64,000 nucleotides of DNA from Azospirillum sp051124815 (GCF_051124815.1 NZ_CP118485.1:1798001-1862000), one strand, 5' to 3'; counted from the first letter of the stretch, positions 17,353 to 25,395 are shown. Notes: generated by a model not told the origin, from the sequence alone. Made by a program: numbers and translations.

Positions 17353-17544
17353 ATGGATCGCGATAGGCTGCACCGCGTCGCCAAGGCACTGGGCGACGTC
17401 CGCCTTTACGAGAAGCACCACACCGGTGAGTTCATCACCATGCGCCTGCGCGACTCCCTGGCCGACACCCCCGGCTATGATGCCGCCGAGGTGGACAGGA
17501 AGTTGCTGGAGTTGGCGCGGGTGGCGCTGGAAGCCGCCGAATAG
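17353..17544 (+). CDS. Small hypothetical protein (63 aa)
   Basis: Begins 'MDRDRLHRVAKALGDVRLYE' with a strong Shine-Dalgarno GGGAGG five bases before the ATG. It is predicted mostly helical and charged, ends 'LLELARVALEAAE', and has no cysteine or membrane segment. I do not recognise the family. It is followed by another small gene on the same strand 76 bases later, so the two may be co-transcribed up to the terminator at 17,849. Confidence 0.65.
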   Translation: MDRDRLHRVAKALGDVRLYEKHHTGEFITMRLRDSLADTPGYDAAEVDRKLLELARVALEAAE

Positions 17545-17620
17545 TGGGGGCGGAGGGTGACGAAGCGGCGGACAGCCTGTTGGTGGAGGTGAACCGAGCC
17601 AACAGAGGGAGACTTCCGCC

Positions 17621-17797
17621 ATGGCCGAAGAGAAGACGCAGCAGAACGACCGTCCCGCCACCAAGCCGATTCCGGTGAAGCCGGCGGTCGAGCCGATGAG
17701 CGACAAGGACGAAGGGCCGCCGGGCACGCCGGGCACGGGTGAGAACATCGATCCGAAGACCGGCGAGCGCTATGTGCAGGGAATCGGCGGGGCGTGA
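17621..17797 (+). CDS. Small proline-rich hydrophilic protein (58 aa)
   Basis: The ATG at 17621 is preceded by GAGGGAG. The protein begins 'MAEEKTQQNDRPATKP', is rich in Pro, Lys, Glu and Gly ('GPPGTPGTGENIDPKTG'), and ends 'ERYVQGIGGA' at a TGA at 17795. It is probably disordered and cytosolic. I do not recognise a function. The good ribosome-binding site and a terminator 50 bases downstream support a real gene. Confidence 0.6.
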   Translation: MAEEKTQQNDRPATKPIPVKPAVEPMSDKDEGPPGTPGTGENIDPKTGERYVQGIGGA

Positions 17798-17848
17798 CGG
17801 CGAGGTGTCGGCTGACGACGCTTCAAACGAAAAGGGCACAAACGAATA

Positions 17849-17878
17849 GGGCCGGCTCACACGAGCCGGCCCTTTCGT
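17849..17878 (+). terminator. Rho-independent terminator between the small genes and gatA
   Basis: Perfect 10-bp stem GGGCCGGCTC/GAGCCGGCCC with an ACAC loop, then TTTCGTT. On the minus strand it is followed by only one T and may still help to end the convergent gatA transcript. Confidence 0.8.
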
Positions 17879-17894
17879 TGTCATGCTGCCCGCG

Positions 17895-19379
17895 TCACGC
17901 CACGAAGGGCGGAAGCGCGGTGAAGCTGGCGGCCTTTTCGACGACCTGGCCGACGCGCAGCAGCGTCTCCTCGTCGAAAGGACGGCCGATCAGCTGCAGG
18001 CCGAGCGGCAGGCCGTCGGCGCCCAGACCGGCCGGGACCGACATGGCCGGCAGGCCGGCGAGATTGATCGGAACGGTGAAGACGTCGTTCAGGTACATCT
18101 GCACCGGATCGTCCATCTTCTCGCCGATGGCAAACGGCGTACTGGGGGCGGTCGGCGTCAGGATGACGTCGCAGCTCTTGAACGCCTCGTCGAAGTCCCA
18201 CTTGATGCGCGTGCGCACCTGACGGGCCTTGTTGTAATAGGCGTCGTAATAGCCGGCCGACAGCACATAGGTGCCGATCAGGATGCGGCGCTGCACTTCC
18301 TTGCCGAAACCGGCGCCGCGGGTGTTCTCGTACATTTCCTTGAGGTTGCCGCCCTCGACCCGCAGGCCGTAGCGCACGCCGTCATAGCGCGCGAGGTTGG
18401 ACGACGCCTCCGCCGGCGCGATGATGTAATAAGCGGCCAGCGCGTATTTGGTGTGCGGCAGGCTGACCTCGACCGGCTCGGCGCCGGCCTCCTTCAGCCA
18501 GGCGATGCCCTGGTCCCACAGCGCGGCGATCTCGGCCGACAGGCCCTCCACCCGGTATTCCTTCGGAATGCCGACGCGCAGGCCGCGGATGTCGCCGGTC
18601 AGCGCGGCGCGGAAATCCGGAACCGCCATGTCGACCGAGGTCGAGTCCTTCGGGTCGAAGCCGCACATGGAGCGCAGCATGATCGCCGCATCCTCGACCG
18701 TCCGGGTCATCGGCCCGGCCTGATCGAGCGAGGAGGCGTAGGCGACGATGCCCCAGCGCGAGCAGCGGCCGTAGGTCGGCTTGATGCCGACGGTGCCGGT
18801 ATAACCGGCCGGCTGGCGGATCGAGCCGCCGGTGTCGGTGCCGGTGGCGCCCAGCGCCGCACGCGCGGCGATGACCGCGGCCGAACCGCCCGACGAACCG
18901 CCGGCGACGATCTTCTTCTCCCAGGCGCCCGGCGCGCCGGGGCTCCACGGGCTGACCGTCTCGCCCTGGTGGGCGGTGATGGTGGCGGAGCCCATGGCGA
19001 ACTCGTCCAGGTTCACCTTGCCCAGCATGACGGCGCCGTCACGCCACAGCTGGGAGGTCACCGTGGACTCGTACTCCGGCTTGAAGCCGTCCAGGATGTG
19101 GCTGCCGGCGGTGGTCGACACGCCCTTGGTGCAGAACAGGTCCTTCACCGCGATGGGCAGGCCGTCCATCGGCCCGGCCTGCCCCTTGGCGCGGCGCTCG
19201 TCGCTGGCCTTGGCCATCGACAGGGCGGCATCGGGGGTCTCGGTGATGAAGATGTTGAAGGGGCGCACGGCCTCGACCGCGCGCACATGCGCCTCGGTCA
19301 GTTCGACCGCGGTGAACTCCTTCTTGGCGAGGCCGCCGAGGGCCTCCGCCATCGTCAGATGCGTGAGCGCCGTCATCAC
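17895..19379 (-). CDS. gatA: Glutamyl-tRNA(Gln)/aspartyl-tRNA(Asn) amidotransferase subunit A
   Basis: 494 residues of the amidase-signature family. The catalytic Ser-cis-Ser-Lys system is visible: Lys in 'LPIAVKDLFCTKG' (about residue 79), and the serines in 'GGSSGGSAAV' and 'GTDTGGSIRQPAG'. GatA releases ammonia from glutamine for conversion of Glu-tRNA(Gln) to Gln-tRNA(Gln). The start overlaps the gatC stop by four bases (ATGA), so the two are translationally coupled; a second ATG follows immediately. gatB, usually next in alphaproteobacteria, is not downstream. Confidence 0.97.
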   Translation of the reverse strand: MMTALTHLTMAEALGGLAKKEFTAVELTEAHVRAVEAVRPFNIFITETPDAALSMAKASDERRAKGQAGPMDGLPIAVKDLFCTKGVSTTAGSHILDGFKPEYESTVTSQLWRDGAVMLGKVNLDEFAMGSATITAHQGETVSPWSPGAPGAWEKKIVAGGSSGGSAAVIAARAALGATGTDTGGSIRQPAGYTGTVGIKPTYGRCSRWGIVAYASSLDQAGPMTRTVEDAAIMLRSMCGFDPKDSTSVDMAVPDFRAALTGDIRGLRVGIPKEYRVEGLSAEIAALWDQGIAWLKEAGAEPVEVSLPHTKYALAAYYIIAPAEASSNLARYDGVRYGLRVEGGNLKEMYENTRGAGFGKEVQRRILIGTYVLSAGYYDAYYNKARQVRTRIKWDFDEAFKSCDVILTPTAPSTPFAIGEKMDDPVQMYLNDVFTVPINLAGLPAMSVPAGLGADGLPLGLQLIGRPFDEETLLRVGQVVEKAASFTALPPFVA

Positions 19380-19663
19380 TCGACCACCTTGGGCACGACA
19401 TAGAAGCCTTCGGCCGTTTCCGGACCGTTCGACAGGACCTGCGCGGCGTAACCGCCGTCGGTGACCTCGTCCTTGCGGCGGCGCAGCTTCTGCGCGGCAA
19501 CGCTGGTCATCGGCGGCACGTCCTTCGTGTCGACCTCGTTGAGCTGTTCCACGAAGGTCAGAATCTGGCTCAGTTCCCCGGCCAGGGATTCCAGTTCCTC
19601 GTCCGGCACCTTGATGCGGGCCAGATGCGCGATCTTGGCCACCGTGGCCTTGTCGAGCGACAT
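19376..19663 (-). CDS. gatC: Glutamyl-tRNA(Gln)/aspartyl-tRNA(Asn) amidotransferase subunit C
   Basis: 95 residues beginning 'MSLDKATVAKIAHLARIKV', the usual GatC start, with 'LNEVDTKDVPPMTS' in the middle. GatC wraps round GatA and stabilises the GatCAB complex. AGAG upstream supports the ATG at 19663; the in-frame extension to 19711 has no family similarity. The gene overlaps gatA by four bases. Confidence 0.96.
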   Translation of the reverse strand: MSLDKATVAKIAHLARIKVPDEELESLAGELSQILTFVEQLNEVDTKDVPPMTSVAAQKLRRRKDEVTDGGYAAQVLSNGPETAEGFYVVPKVVE

Positions 19664-19766
19664 GCCTCTACTCTCTTCCAAAACATTGGAAATCGGCCGC
19701 GAAGCTATCACCCGCCGGCCTCATCCGCAACGATTGCGGCCAAAGGCGAGGCAAGAGGCTGTCCGG

Positions 19767-20309
19767 TCAGGCGGCGATGGGGGCGGCAGCGCACCAGTTG
19801 GCGCGGTCCATCCGCAGCTTGAACAGCGCGATCGGCTCGCCCCAGGGCGTCACCCGCGTCTCCAGCGCGATCGGCATCATGCCGAGCTTGGCATAGAGCA
19901 GCAGGCCCGGCGTGTTGGTGTTGAAGCAGTAGAGCGTCAGTTCGGGCAGGTGATGGTGATCGAAGGCACGGTCGATCATCGTCCGCACCAGATATTCGGC
20001 GATGCCGCGGCGGCGCAGGGTCGGGTCGACGCTGACATTGCCGATGCTGGCGGTGCGGCCATCCTCGAAAGTGGCGTAGTTGGCATATCCGACCACGCGC
20101 TCCCGCCCATTCTCGGCCAAGGTAGCCACGGTCGGGTCGCGACGCTGGCCCAGCGTCGCCCGGACCTGATCCGGGGTCAGCGGCCAGACCGCGCGCGGGA
20201 ACAGGAAATACAGCTCCTCCGCGGTGCGTGGGAAGCCGCAGACGGTGGGGATGTCGGCGTCGGCAAGCGGCCGGTGCGACAGGGCGGTAAGGGAGAGTGC
20301 GCTGCTCAT
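19767..20309 (-). CDS. GNAT-family N-acetyltransferase
   Basis: 180 residues with a single acetyltransferase domain. 'VVGYANYATFEDGRTASIGNV' is the central beta strand region, 'VDPTLRRRGIAEYLV' the acetyl-CoA pyrophosphate loop (R/Q-x-x-G-x-G/A type), and 'LYCFNTNTPGLLLYAKLGM' the C-terminal part. The substrate cannot be read from the sequence. It is divergent from ruvX with a 76-base gap and follows the gatC end of the minus strand only by position, so it is probably a separate unit. Confidence 0.85.
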   Translation of the reverse strand: MSSALSLTALSHRPLADADIPTVCGFPRTAEELYFLFPRAVWPLTPDQVRATLGQRRDPTVATLAENGRERVVGYANYATFEDGRTASIGNVSVDPTLRRRGIAEYLVRTMIDRAFDHHHLPELTLYCFNTNTPGLLLYAKLGMMPIALETRVTPWGEPIALFKLRMDRANWCAAAPIAA

Positions 20310-20385
20310 ACTTAGAAGAATAAGTATCTTTTACAACAACTCAAGCGATCTTGCAGTGACAAGGCTGCGGCCTTATGGTCGGGCC

Positions 20386-20928
20386 ATGATCCATACCCTC
20401 TCCGAACTCGCGGCCCGCCTGGGCAAAAACCAACGTTTGCTTGGCCTTGACGTCGGTACCAAGACAGTCGGGTTGGCGGTCGCCGATCCCGGACTGATCG
20501 TCGCATCTCCCATCGGCACGCTGAAGCGCACCAAATTCACCCAGGACGCGCGCGAGTTGGGCAAGACCATCCGCGATTACGGCATCGGCGGGCTGGTGGT
20601 CGGGCTGCCGCTGAACATGGATGGGACGGAGGGGCCGCGCGCCGAGTCGGTGCGCGCCTTTGCCAAAAACCTGCTGGAGCGTTCCGACCTGCTGGGCTGG
20701 GAGGCCGAGATCGCCTTCTGGGACGAGCGGCTGTCCACCTCTGCCGTGGAACGCTTCATGATCGGTGAGGCCGACATGACCCGCAAGCGCCGGGACGAGG
20801 TGGTGGACAAGATGGCCGCCGCCTACATCCTGCAGGGTGCGCTCGACATGCTGGCCAACCAGCGGCGCCTCGCCGAGGAAGAGGAAGGCGATGCGGGCGA
20901 GCGGGAAGACGATTACGACCGCGGCTGA
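20386..20928 (+). CDS. ruvX: Putative pre-16S rRNA nuclease / Holliday-junction resolvase-like RuvX (YqgF)
   Basis: 180 residues of the RNase H-like fold. 'RLLGLDVGTKTVGLAVAD' carries the first catalytic Asp, 'GLVVGLPLNMDGTEGPRA' the second motif, 'WDERLSTSAVERF' the third and 'VDKMAAAYILQGALD' the last Asp. YqgF proteins mature the 5' end of 16S rRNA. The ATG at 20386 gives the standard start; earlier starts would run over the acetyltransferase promoter. The C-terminal tail after residue 155 is acidic. Position next to gatCA is common in alphaproteobacteria. Confidence 0.94.
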   Translation: MIHTLSELAARLGKNQRLLGLDVGTKTVGLAVADPGLIVASPIGTLKRTKFTQDARELGKTIRDYGIGGLVVGLPLNMDGTEGPRAESVRAFAKNLLERSDLLGWEAEIAFWDERLSTSAVERFMIGEADMTRKRRDEVVDKMAAAYILQGALDMLANQRRLAEEEEGDAGEREDDYDRG

Positions 20929-20948
20929 GGCGGTCGGTCACCCCGCCC

Positions 20949-22844
20949 TCAGTCGAAGTTCAAGGCGAAGGACGCCCGCCCCTGCCCCGCCGCGTCGCGC
21001 TGCCACATGGCGCCGAAGGCGGCCTCCAGCGCGCGGGTGAAGCGCACGCCGTCCAAAGCCGGCGAGGCGGCCAGGCGGTCGCGCAGGCGGCTGCGGATGC
21101 TCGCCAGCCCGTCCGGATCGGACACCAGCGCCGCCGCCATGGCGATGTAGGCCTCCTCCCCTTCGACCGCCAACGCCGGAAGCCCGGCGGAGGTCAGGTG
21201 GGTCACCGTATGGCGGGCGCAGAACCGGTCGCCGGCAAGCGTCACCACCGGCACACCCATCCACAGCGCCTCGAGCGTCGTCAGCCCGCCGGAATAGGGG
21301 AAGGGGTCGAGCGCAACGTCGATTTCGCCATAAGTCGCCAGAAATTCGGCGTGAGGCGCGGCACCGCGCAGTTCGATGCGGGCCGGGTCGGCCCCGGCAA
21401 CCGTGAACAGCGCCAGCGTCCGCGCCCGCAATTCCGCATCGTCCAGGCCGGGCGTGCGCAGGAGCAGCCGCGATCCGGGCACCGCTGCAAGCAGGCGCGT
21501 CCACAAGGCGGCGACCTGCCCGTTCAGCTTCGGCAGGGCGTTCAGCGATCCGAAGGTCGGGGCGCCGCGCGCGATCATCGGCAACGGCGCCACGGCGGGG
21601 GCGGCGGCCGGCGGCGACCAGGGCACATAGGCATCCGGCATGCGGACGATGCCCTCGATGGCCCAACCGTCGGCACCCTCCGGGCTCTGCCGCGGGTCTG
21701 AAATCAGATAGTCCATCGCCGGCAGGCCTGTGGTGCCGACATAGCCGGCCCAGGTGACCTGCACCGGCGCCGCCCGCCGGGCGAAGACACCCAACCGGTT
21801 GCCCAGCGTGTGGCCGGCCAGATCGACAAGAATATGAATGCCGTCGGCGCGGATGCGCTCCAGCAGGGCCGCGTCGTCCATAGCCGCGCTGTCGACCCAG
21901 CCATCGGCCAGACCGCGCAGCCGCGCCGTCACCGCGTCCGGATTGGCGGTGTTGGAATAGCAGATCGCCTCGAACGCGCTGCGGTCATGGGCGGCCAGCA
22001 CCGGTTCAAGGAAATAACCGACAGGATGGGCGCGGAAATCGGCGGAGACATAACCGACGCGCAGTCTCGGCGCCGGTGCCGCCACCGCCGCGGCCGGCCG
22101 GTCGGGATAGCGGGCGCCCCAGTCGGCATGGGCCTGCGCGATCTGCGGCATCGTCCGCGCCGGGTCGTACTGCATCAGGAACAGTCGGGCGCTGTGCAAC
22201 GAATCGGCGGCCGGCGCCAGCCGCAGGGCACGGTCGAGCGCTACCAAGGCCTCGCCGATGCGGGCCTGAGGAGCAAGAGACCGGCTGGCACGGTTGGCCC
22301 ACAGTTCCACCCGCGACGGCTCCAGGCACAGCCCGGCGCGATAGGCGCGGTCGGCCTCGCCCGGCCGGTTCATCTCGGCCAATGCGTTGCCGATGTTGTA
22401 GGGCGGGATCCAGTTGTCGGGTTCGATGTGTGCCGCGCGCCGGTGCAGCGCCGCCGACTCAGGCCTGCGAGCCTGGGCCCGCAGCAGATTGCCGGCATTC
22501 ACCAGCGCGGCCAGCGTGGCGGGGCTGAGCGCGATGGCGCGGCGGTAACATCCCTCCGCCAGATCGGCGCGCCCGGCGCCGGTCAGCGTCTCCGCCATCA
22601 CCAGCAGGCCGTCCATCGCCATGGCTAGACCGCCGTCGAGGTTCAGCGCCCCGGCATAGGCCTGCGCCGCACCCGGAACGTCGCCTTGGCTTTCCAGCAC
22701 CAGCCCGTAATTGGCCCACCAGACGGCGACGCCGGGGCGGGCGGTGATGGCTTGGGCGAGAAGGTCCTGCGCCTCGGCCCAGCGGCCGGCCTGCGCGGCG
22801 ATCAGGCCCTGGCGGTAGATGCTTTCGGCCTGATCCGGCGTCAT
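20949..22844 (-). CDS. TPR-repeat O-linked N-acetylglucosamine transferase-like protein (GT41)
   Basis: 631 residues. About six tetratricopeptide repeats occupy residues 1-230 (for example 'PPYNIGNALAEMNRPGEAD'). The GT41 catalytic domain of the SPINDLY/OGT type follows: 'LRVGYVSADFRAHPVGYFL', 'IHILVDLAGHTLGNRL', 'QVTWAGYVGTTGL', 'GSLNALPKLN', 'DPFPYSGGLTTLEALWMGVP'. The last segments bind the UDP-sugar. Such bacterial enzymes glycosylate proteins, in some species flagellins or adhesins; the substrate here is unknown. It starts 15 bases after thyX and is probably co-transcribed with it. It converges on ruvX. Confidence 0.9.
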   Translation of the reverse strand: MTPDQAESIYRQGLIAAQAGRWAEAQDLLAQAITARPGVAVWWANYGLVLESQGDVPGAAQAYAGALNLDGGLAMAMDGLLVMAETLTGAGRADLAEGCYRRAIALSPATLAALVNAGNLLRAQARRPESAALHRRAAHIEPDNWIPPYNIGNALAEMNRPGEADRAYRAGLCLEPSRVELWANRASRSLAPQARIGEALVALDRALRLAPAADSLHSARLFLMQYDPARTMPQIAQAHADWGARYPDRPAAAVAAPAPRLRVGYVSADFRAHPVGYFLEPVLAAHDRSAFEAICYSNTANPDAVTARLRGLADGWVDSAAMDDAALLERIRADGIHILVDLAGHTLGNRLGVFARRAAPVQVTWAGYVGTTGLPAMDYLISDPRQSPEGADGWAIEGIVRMPDAYVPWSPPAAAPAVAPLPMIARGAPTFGSLNALPKLNGQVAALWTRLLAAVPGSRLLLRTPGLDDAELRARTLALFTVAGADPARIELRGAAPHAEFLATYGEIDVALDPFPYSGGLTTLEALWMGVPVVTLAGDRFCARHTVTHLTSAGLPALAVEGEEAYIAMAAALVSDPDGLASIRSRLRDRLAASPALDGVRFTRALEAAFGAMWQRDAAGQGRASFALNFD

Positions 22845-22859
22845 CGTCTTCGGTCCTTT

Positions 22860-23801
22860 TTAGGCTTCGGTGCGGCCAAGCTGGTCCATCAGTTCGCGCC
22901 ATTCGCGCTTGGACAGGCCGCTGGCCTCCTGCGTCACCGGCTCACCGGCCAGCAGGCGCTTCACCACGTCCAGGCCGGTGCGCGACAGGTGAGCGCCGCC
23001 CATGCGGTATTCGGTGAAGGACTCGAAGACCGCCGGGACCCAGCGCTTCACCACGTCCAGCATGGCGTCGGCATAGACGCGGATCTCGTACTGGGCGTGG
23101 CTGTCGGCGCGCAGCGACAGGAAATGCAGAAGGTTGTGGAGATCGACCTTCCAGTACCACTGCGTGTAGTAGTTCAAGGACAGGTTCATCCGCGCCAGTT
23201 CGCGCGCCAGACCCTGGCGGCTCGGGTCAATGACGCTGCCGTCCTCGCGGTGGTTCAGCATCTCTTCATAATGGCTGTAGGCGCGTTCGGAATCCTCGCG
23301 CAGCAGCCGCATGACATCGGCCGCCTCCTCGCCCTCCAGCACGTCGCCGCGGCCCTGACGGTTCACCACGGCCTGGGCGCCAAGCTGTTCCGGCGCCGGC
23401 ACATAGAACTCGCGGTCGAGAATGGAGTAGCGGGCCGAATATTCGTTCACGTTCGCGGTGCGGTGGCGAATCCACTGGCGTGCGACGAAGATCGGCAGCT
23501 TCACATGGAACTTGATCTCGCACATCTCGAACGGGGTCGAGTGGCGGTGGCGCATCAGATACTTAATAAGGCCGGAATCCTCGCTGACCTTCTTGGTGCC
23601 CTTGCCATAGGACACGCGCGCCGCCTGCACGACCGCCGAATCGTCGCCCATATAGTCGATGACGCGGACGAAGCCATGGTCCAGCACCTCCAGCGGCTGA
23701 TAGAGGATCTCTTCCAGCGCGGGCACGGTGGCGCGGCGGGTGGTGGCGGTGACGGCGCGCAGGCGATCGATTTCGTCGCGCTGCTCGGGCGTGATCGGCA
23801 T
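22860..23801 (-). CDS. thyX: FAD-dependent thymidylate synthase ThyX
   Basis: 313 residues, somewhat longer than the minimal family. The ThyX signature RHRTANVNEYSARYS is complete (RHRxxxxxEYS), and 'MRHRHSTPFEMCEIKFHVK' precedes it. The arginines and serine bind FAD and dUMP. The enzyme makes dTMP with methylene-tetrahydrofolate and NADPH, leaving tetrahydrofolate rather than dihydrofolate. thyX and the GT41 gene follow each other with a 15-base gap. The gene lies just upstream of, and divergent from, the tmRNA gene. Confidence 0.96.
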   Translation of the reverse strand: MPITPEQRDEIDRLRAVTATTRRATVPALEEILYQPLEVLDHGFVRVIDYMGDDSAVVQAARVSYGKGTKKVSEDSGLIKYLMRHRHSTPFEMCEIKFHVKLPIFVARQWIRHRTANVNEYSARYSILDREFYVPAPEQLGAQAVVNRQGRGDVLEGEEAADVMRLLREDSERAYSHYEEMLNHREDGSVIDPSRQGLARELARMNLSLNYYTQWYWKVDLHNLLHFLSLRADSHAQYEIRVYADAMLDVVKRWVPAVFESFTEYRMGGAHLSRTGLDVVKRLLAGEPVTQEASGLSKREWRELMDQLGRTEA

Positions 23802-23919
23802 GGTGACTCCGGGGTTACGGTGCCGGCTGTCTTACCAGACCGCGTGGCTGCCGGAAACGGTGAACGAACGATCCAGCCCGCGTCACCGCAGCGCATTTGG
23901 CGATCATGCACACACCCCC

Positions 23920-23948
23920 TTCCCTTGCCGGGCGCAAGTGCCTATATT
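23920..23948 (+). promoter_or_regulatory. Possible promoter of ssrA
   Basis: TATATT (23943-23948) is a good -10 element. The matching -35 at 17 bases is TTCCCT, weak; TTGCCG is closer to consensus but only 12 bases away. The predicted start near 23,955 fits the 5' end of the tmRNA acceptor piece. Confidence 0.4.
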
Positions 23949-23954
23949 CGCGAC

Positions 23955-24034
23955 GTCGGTTCGCCGACTATGGCGATAAACGCCTTGTGGAATAAGCGTT
24001 GTGGACCCGGGGGCGGTACCCGGCGCCTCCACCA
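23955..24034 (+). ncRNA. ssrA: tmRNA acceptor piece (permuted ssrA, first part)
   Basis: The 3' end reads CGCCTCC-A-CCA at 24024-24034, a tRNA-like acceptor strand preceded by a T-arm (ACCCGGGGGCGGTACCCGG). It pairs perfectly, with one G-U, with GGGGGCG at 24067, which lies downstream. The order is therefore inverted relative to ordinary one-piece tmRNA. This is the circularly permuted, two-piece gene known in alphaproteobacteria. The 5' end is estimated from the promoter. Two hairpins (GTCGG-UUCG-CCGAC and GGCG-AUAAA-CGCC) sit near it. Confidence 0.85.
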
Positions 24035-24066
24035 ACCATACACCGGACTCGTTGACCGGGGTCGTT

Positions 24067-24276
24067 GGGGGCGAAATAGGATCGACACGCGTGGTAAAGG
24101 CATGGTTTTCGCTCGGCATGGTTCCGCCGTTATCGGGCCGTTGCAATAGTTGCCAACGACAACGTTGCTCAGGCTCGCCTCGCTGCCTAACGGCGGCTGG
24201 TAGCCTAAACCTAATCCCCGAGGGTTAGCGCCTAAGGGTGGGGCCGTGGGCCGCCTAGCAACAGAAGGCCCACACC
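24067..24276 (+). ncRNA. ssrA: tmRNA coding piece (permuted ssrA, second part)
   Basis: Begins GGGGGCGAAATAGGATCGACA, the conserved 5' tRNA-like and D-arm region of tmRNA. The resume signal AATAGTT precedes the reading frame at 24152-24190, which encodes ANDNVAQARLAA followed by TAA. The alanine charged on the RNA would be added in front. The tag ends in LAA for ClpXP. A helix GTGGGCC/GGCCCAC near 24,246-24,273 probably closes the 3' part; the exact 3' end is estimated. Bases 24,035-24,066 are the intervening segment removed during maturation. Confidence 0.9.
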
Positions 24277-24357
24277 TCTTCCTTCCAGCGTTTCATGCCG
24301 GCTCTAAGGCCAAGGCGGGACGCCGGACCGATCGCGTTATCAGGGATTCGCCCAAGC

Positions 24358-24855
24358 ATGCCGAAAGAGCAGCTCCGCTATGACCGCATGGTCGAAACCG
24401 CGTTGCGCGGCGTTGTCCGCGACGCGCTGACCGAGGTTGCCGAGCGCGGCTTGCCGGGCAATCACCATTTCTACCTGACCTTCCGCACCGGCTTCCCCGG
24501 CGTGGACATCCCGGATTATCTGGCCTCCCAGTATCCGAACGAGATGACCATCGTCCTGCAGTTCCAGTATTACGGGCTGGATGTGACGGACGATCATTTC
24601 GAGGTCACGCTGAGCTTCAACAACGTGCATGAGCGGCTGGTGATCCCCTTCGCCGCCATCACGACTTTCGCCGATCCGTCGGTGAATTTCGCGCTGCAGT
24701 TCCAGCCGCTGGCCACCGCCGAATCGGCTGAGGTCTCGACCATGCCGCCCCGCCCCGCCGCCGAGCGCGTCGAGGAAAAGGCGGAGGAAGCCGCCCCGGC
24801 CGAGGAGCCGAAGCGCGGCGAGGTCGTGGCGCTGGACGCCTTCCGCAAAAAGTAA
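24358..24855 (+). CDS. sspB: Alpha-type SspB, ClpXP adaptor
   Basis: 165 residues beginning 'MPKEQLRYDRMVETALRGVV'. The core 'HFYLTFRTGFPGVDIPDYL' and 'MTIVLQFQYYGLDV' is the SspB substrate-binding fold in its alphaproteobacterial form. A disordered, acidic linker follows, then the C-terminal 'GEVVALDAFRKK', the place of the ClpX-binding peptide. SspB tethers ssrA-tagged proteins to the N-terminal domain of ClpX. It lies about 80 bases after the ssrA coding piece on the same strand. The ATG at 24358 is preferred; an upstream ATG at 24295 would read into the ssrA 3' region. Confidence 0.92.
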   Translation: MPKEQLRYDRMVETALRGVVRDALTEVAERGLPGNHHFYLTFRTGFPGVDIPDYLASQYPNEMTIVLQFQYYGLDVTDDHFEVTLSFNNVHERLVIPFAAITTFADPSVNFALQFQPLATAESAEVSTMPPRPAAERVEEKAEEAAPAEEPKRGEVVALDAFRKK

Positions 24856-24868
24856 CCGTCTCCCGCAC

Positions 24869-25249
24869 ATGCCCGCCCAGCCGCCCAGCGAGTATGTCGC
24901 CACTCTCTGCGAGATGATGGCGCCGCTGGGTGATGTGCGGGCACGCCGCATGTTCGGCGGCTATGGCCTGTCCATCGACGGGCTGACCTTCGCGCTGGTC
25001 GCGGATGACACGCTGTACTTCAAGGTGGACGACGTGAACCGCGCGGCGTTCACGGATCTGGCGCTGGAGCCCTTCCGGCCGATGCCGGACAAGCCGACCA
25101 CCCTGTCCTACTACCCGCCACCCGACTCGGCGCTGGATGAGCGCGACGAACTGCTGCCCTGGGCCCGGTCCGGGTTCGAGGCGGCCTTGCGCGCGGCGGC
25201 GAAGAAGGCCGCGAAGACGAAGCGGAAGAAGGCCGCCGTCGCGGAATAG
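24869..25249 (+). CDS. TfoX N-terminal domain protein
   Basis: 126 residues. 'MAPLGDVRARRMFGGYGLSIDG' and 'ALVADDTLYFKVDDVNRAAF' are typical of the TfoX-N fold, 'LSYYPPP' of its end. The last 25 residues are a lysine/alanine tail that may bind nucleic acid or be disordered. The TfoX C-terminal domain is absent, as in most stand-alone bacterial copies, so a role in competence should not be assumed. It starts 13 bases after sspB and is probably co-transcribed with it. Confidence 0.85.
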   Translation: MPAQPPSEYVATLCEMMAPLGDVRARRMFGGYGLSIDGLTFALVADDTLYFKVDDVNRAAFTDLALEPFRPMPDKPTTLSYYPPPDSALDERDELLPWARSGFEAALRAAAKKAAKTKRKKAAVAE

Positions 25250-25273
25250 GCCCCCTCCCGAGGCTCTTTTGGC

Positions 25274-25358
25274 CGTCATTCCTGCGAAGGCGGGAATCCA
25301 GCCGACTCAGCGGATAATTCGCAGGGTTTCCTAGATCCCCGCCTTCGCGGGGATGACG
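25274..25358. repeat. Inverted pair of REP-like palindromic units
   Basis: CGTCATTCCTGCGAAGGCGG (25274-25293, continuing to 25301) and its imperfect reverse complement (25331-25358) face each other, 29 bases apart. Each unit is itself a hairpin built on CGCGAAGGCGGG-like arms. The sequence type is widespread between genes in Proteobacteria. It lies between the convergent TfoX-N and COQ9 genes and can act as a two-way transcript end. Confidence 0.8.
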
Positions 25359-25395
25359 CTAACTTGTTGCTTTTCCAGAGGGTTAGAGATCCACC

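Noticed and set aside
23955..24036. The tRNA-like CCA end considered as a separate tRNA gene
   Set aside because: There is no anticodon arm; the acceptor strand pairs with the tmRNA coding piece downstream.
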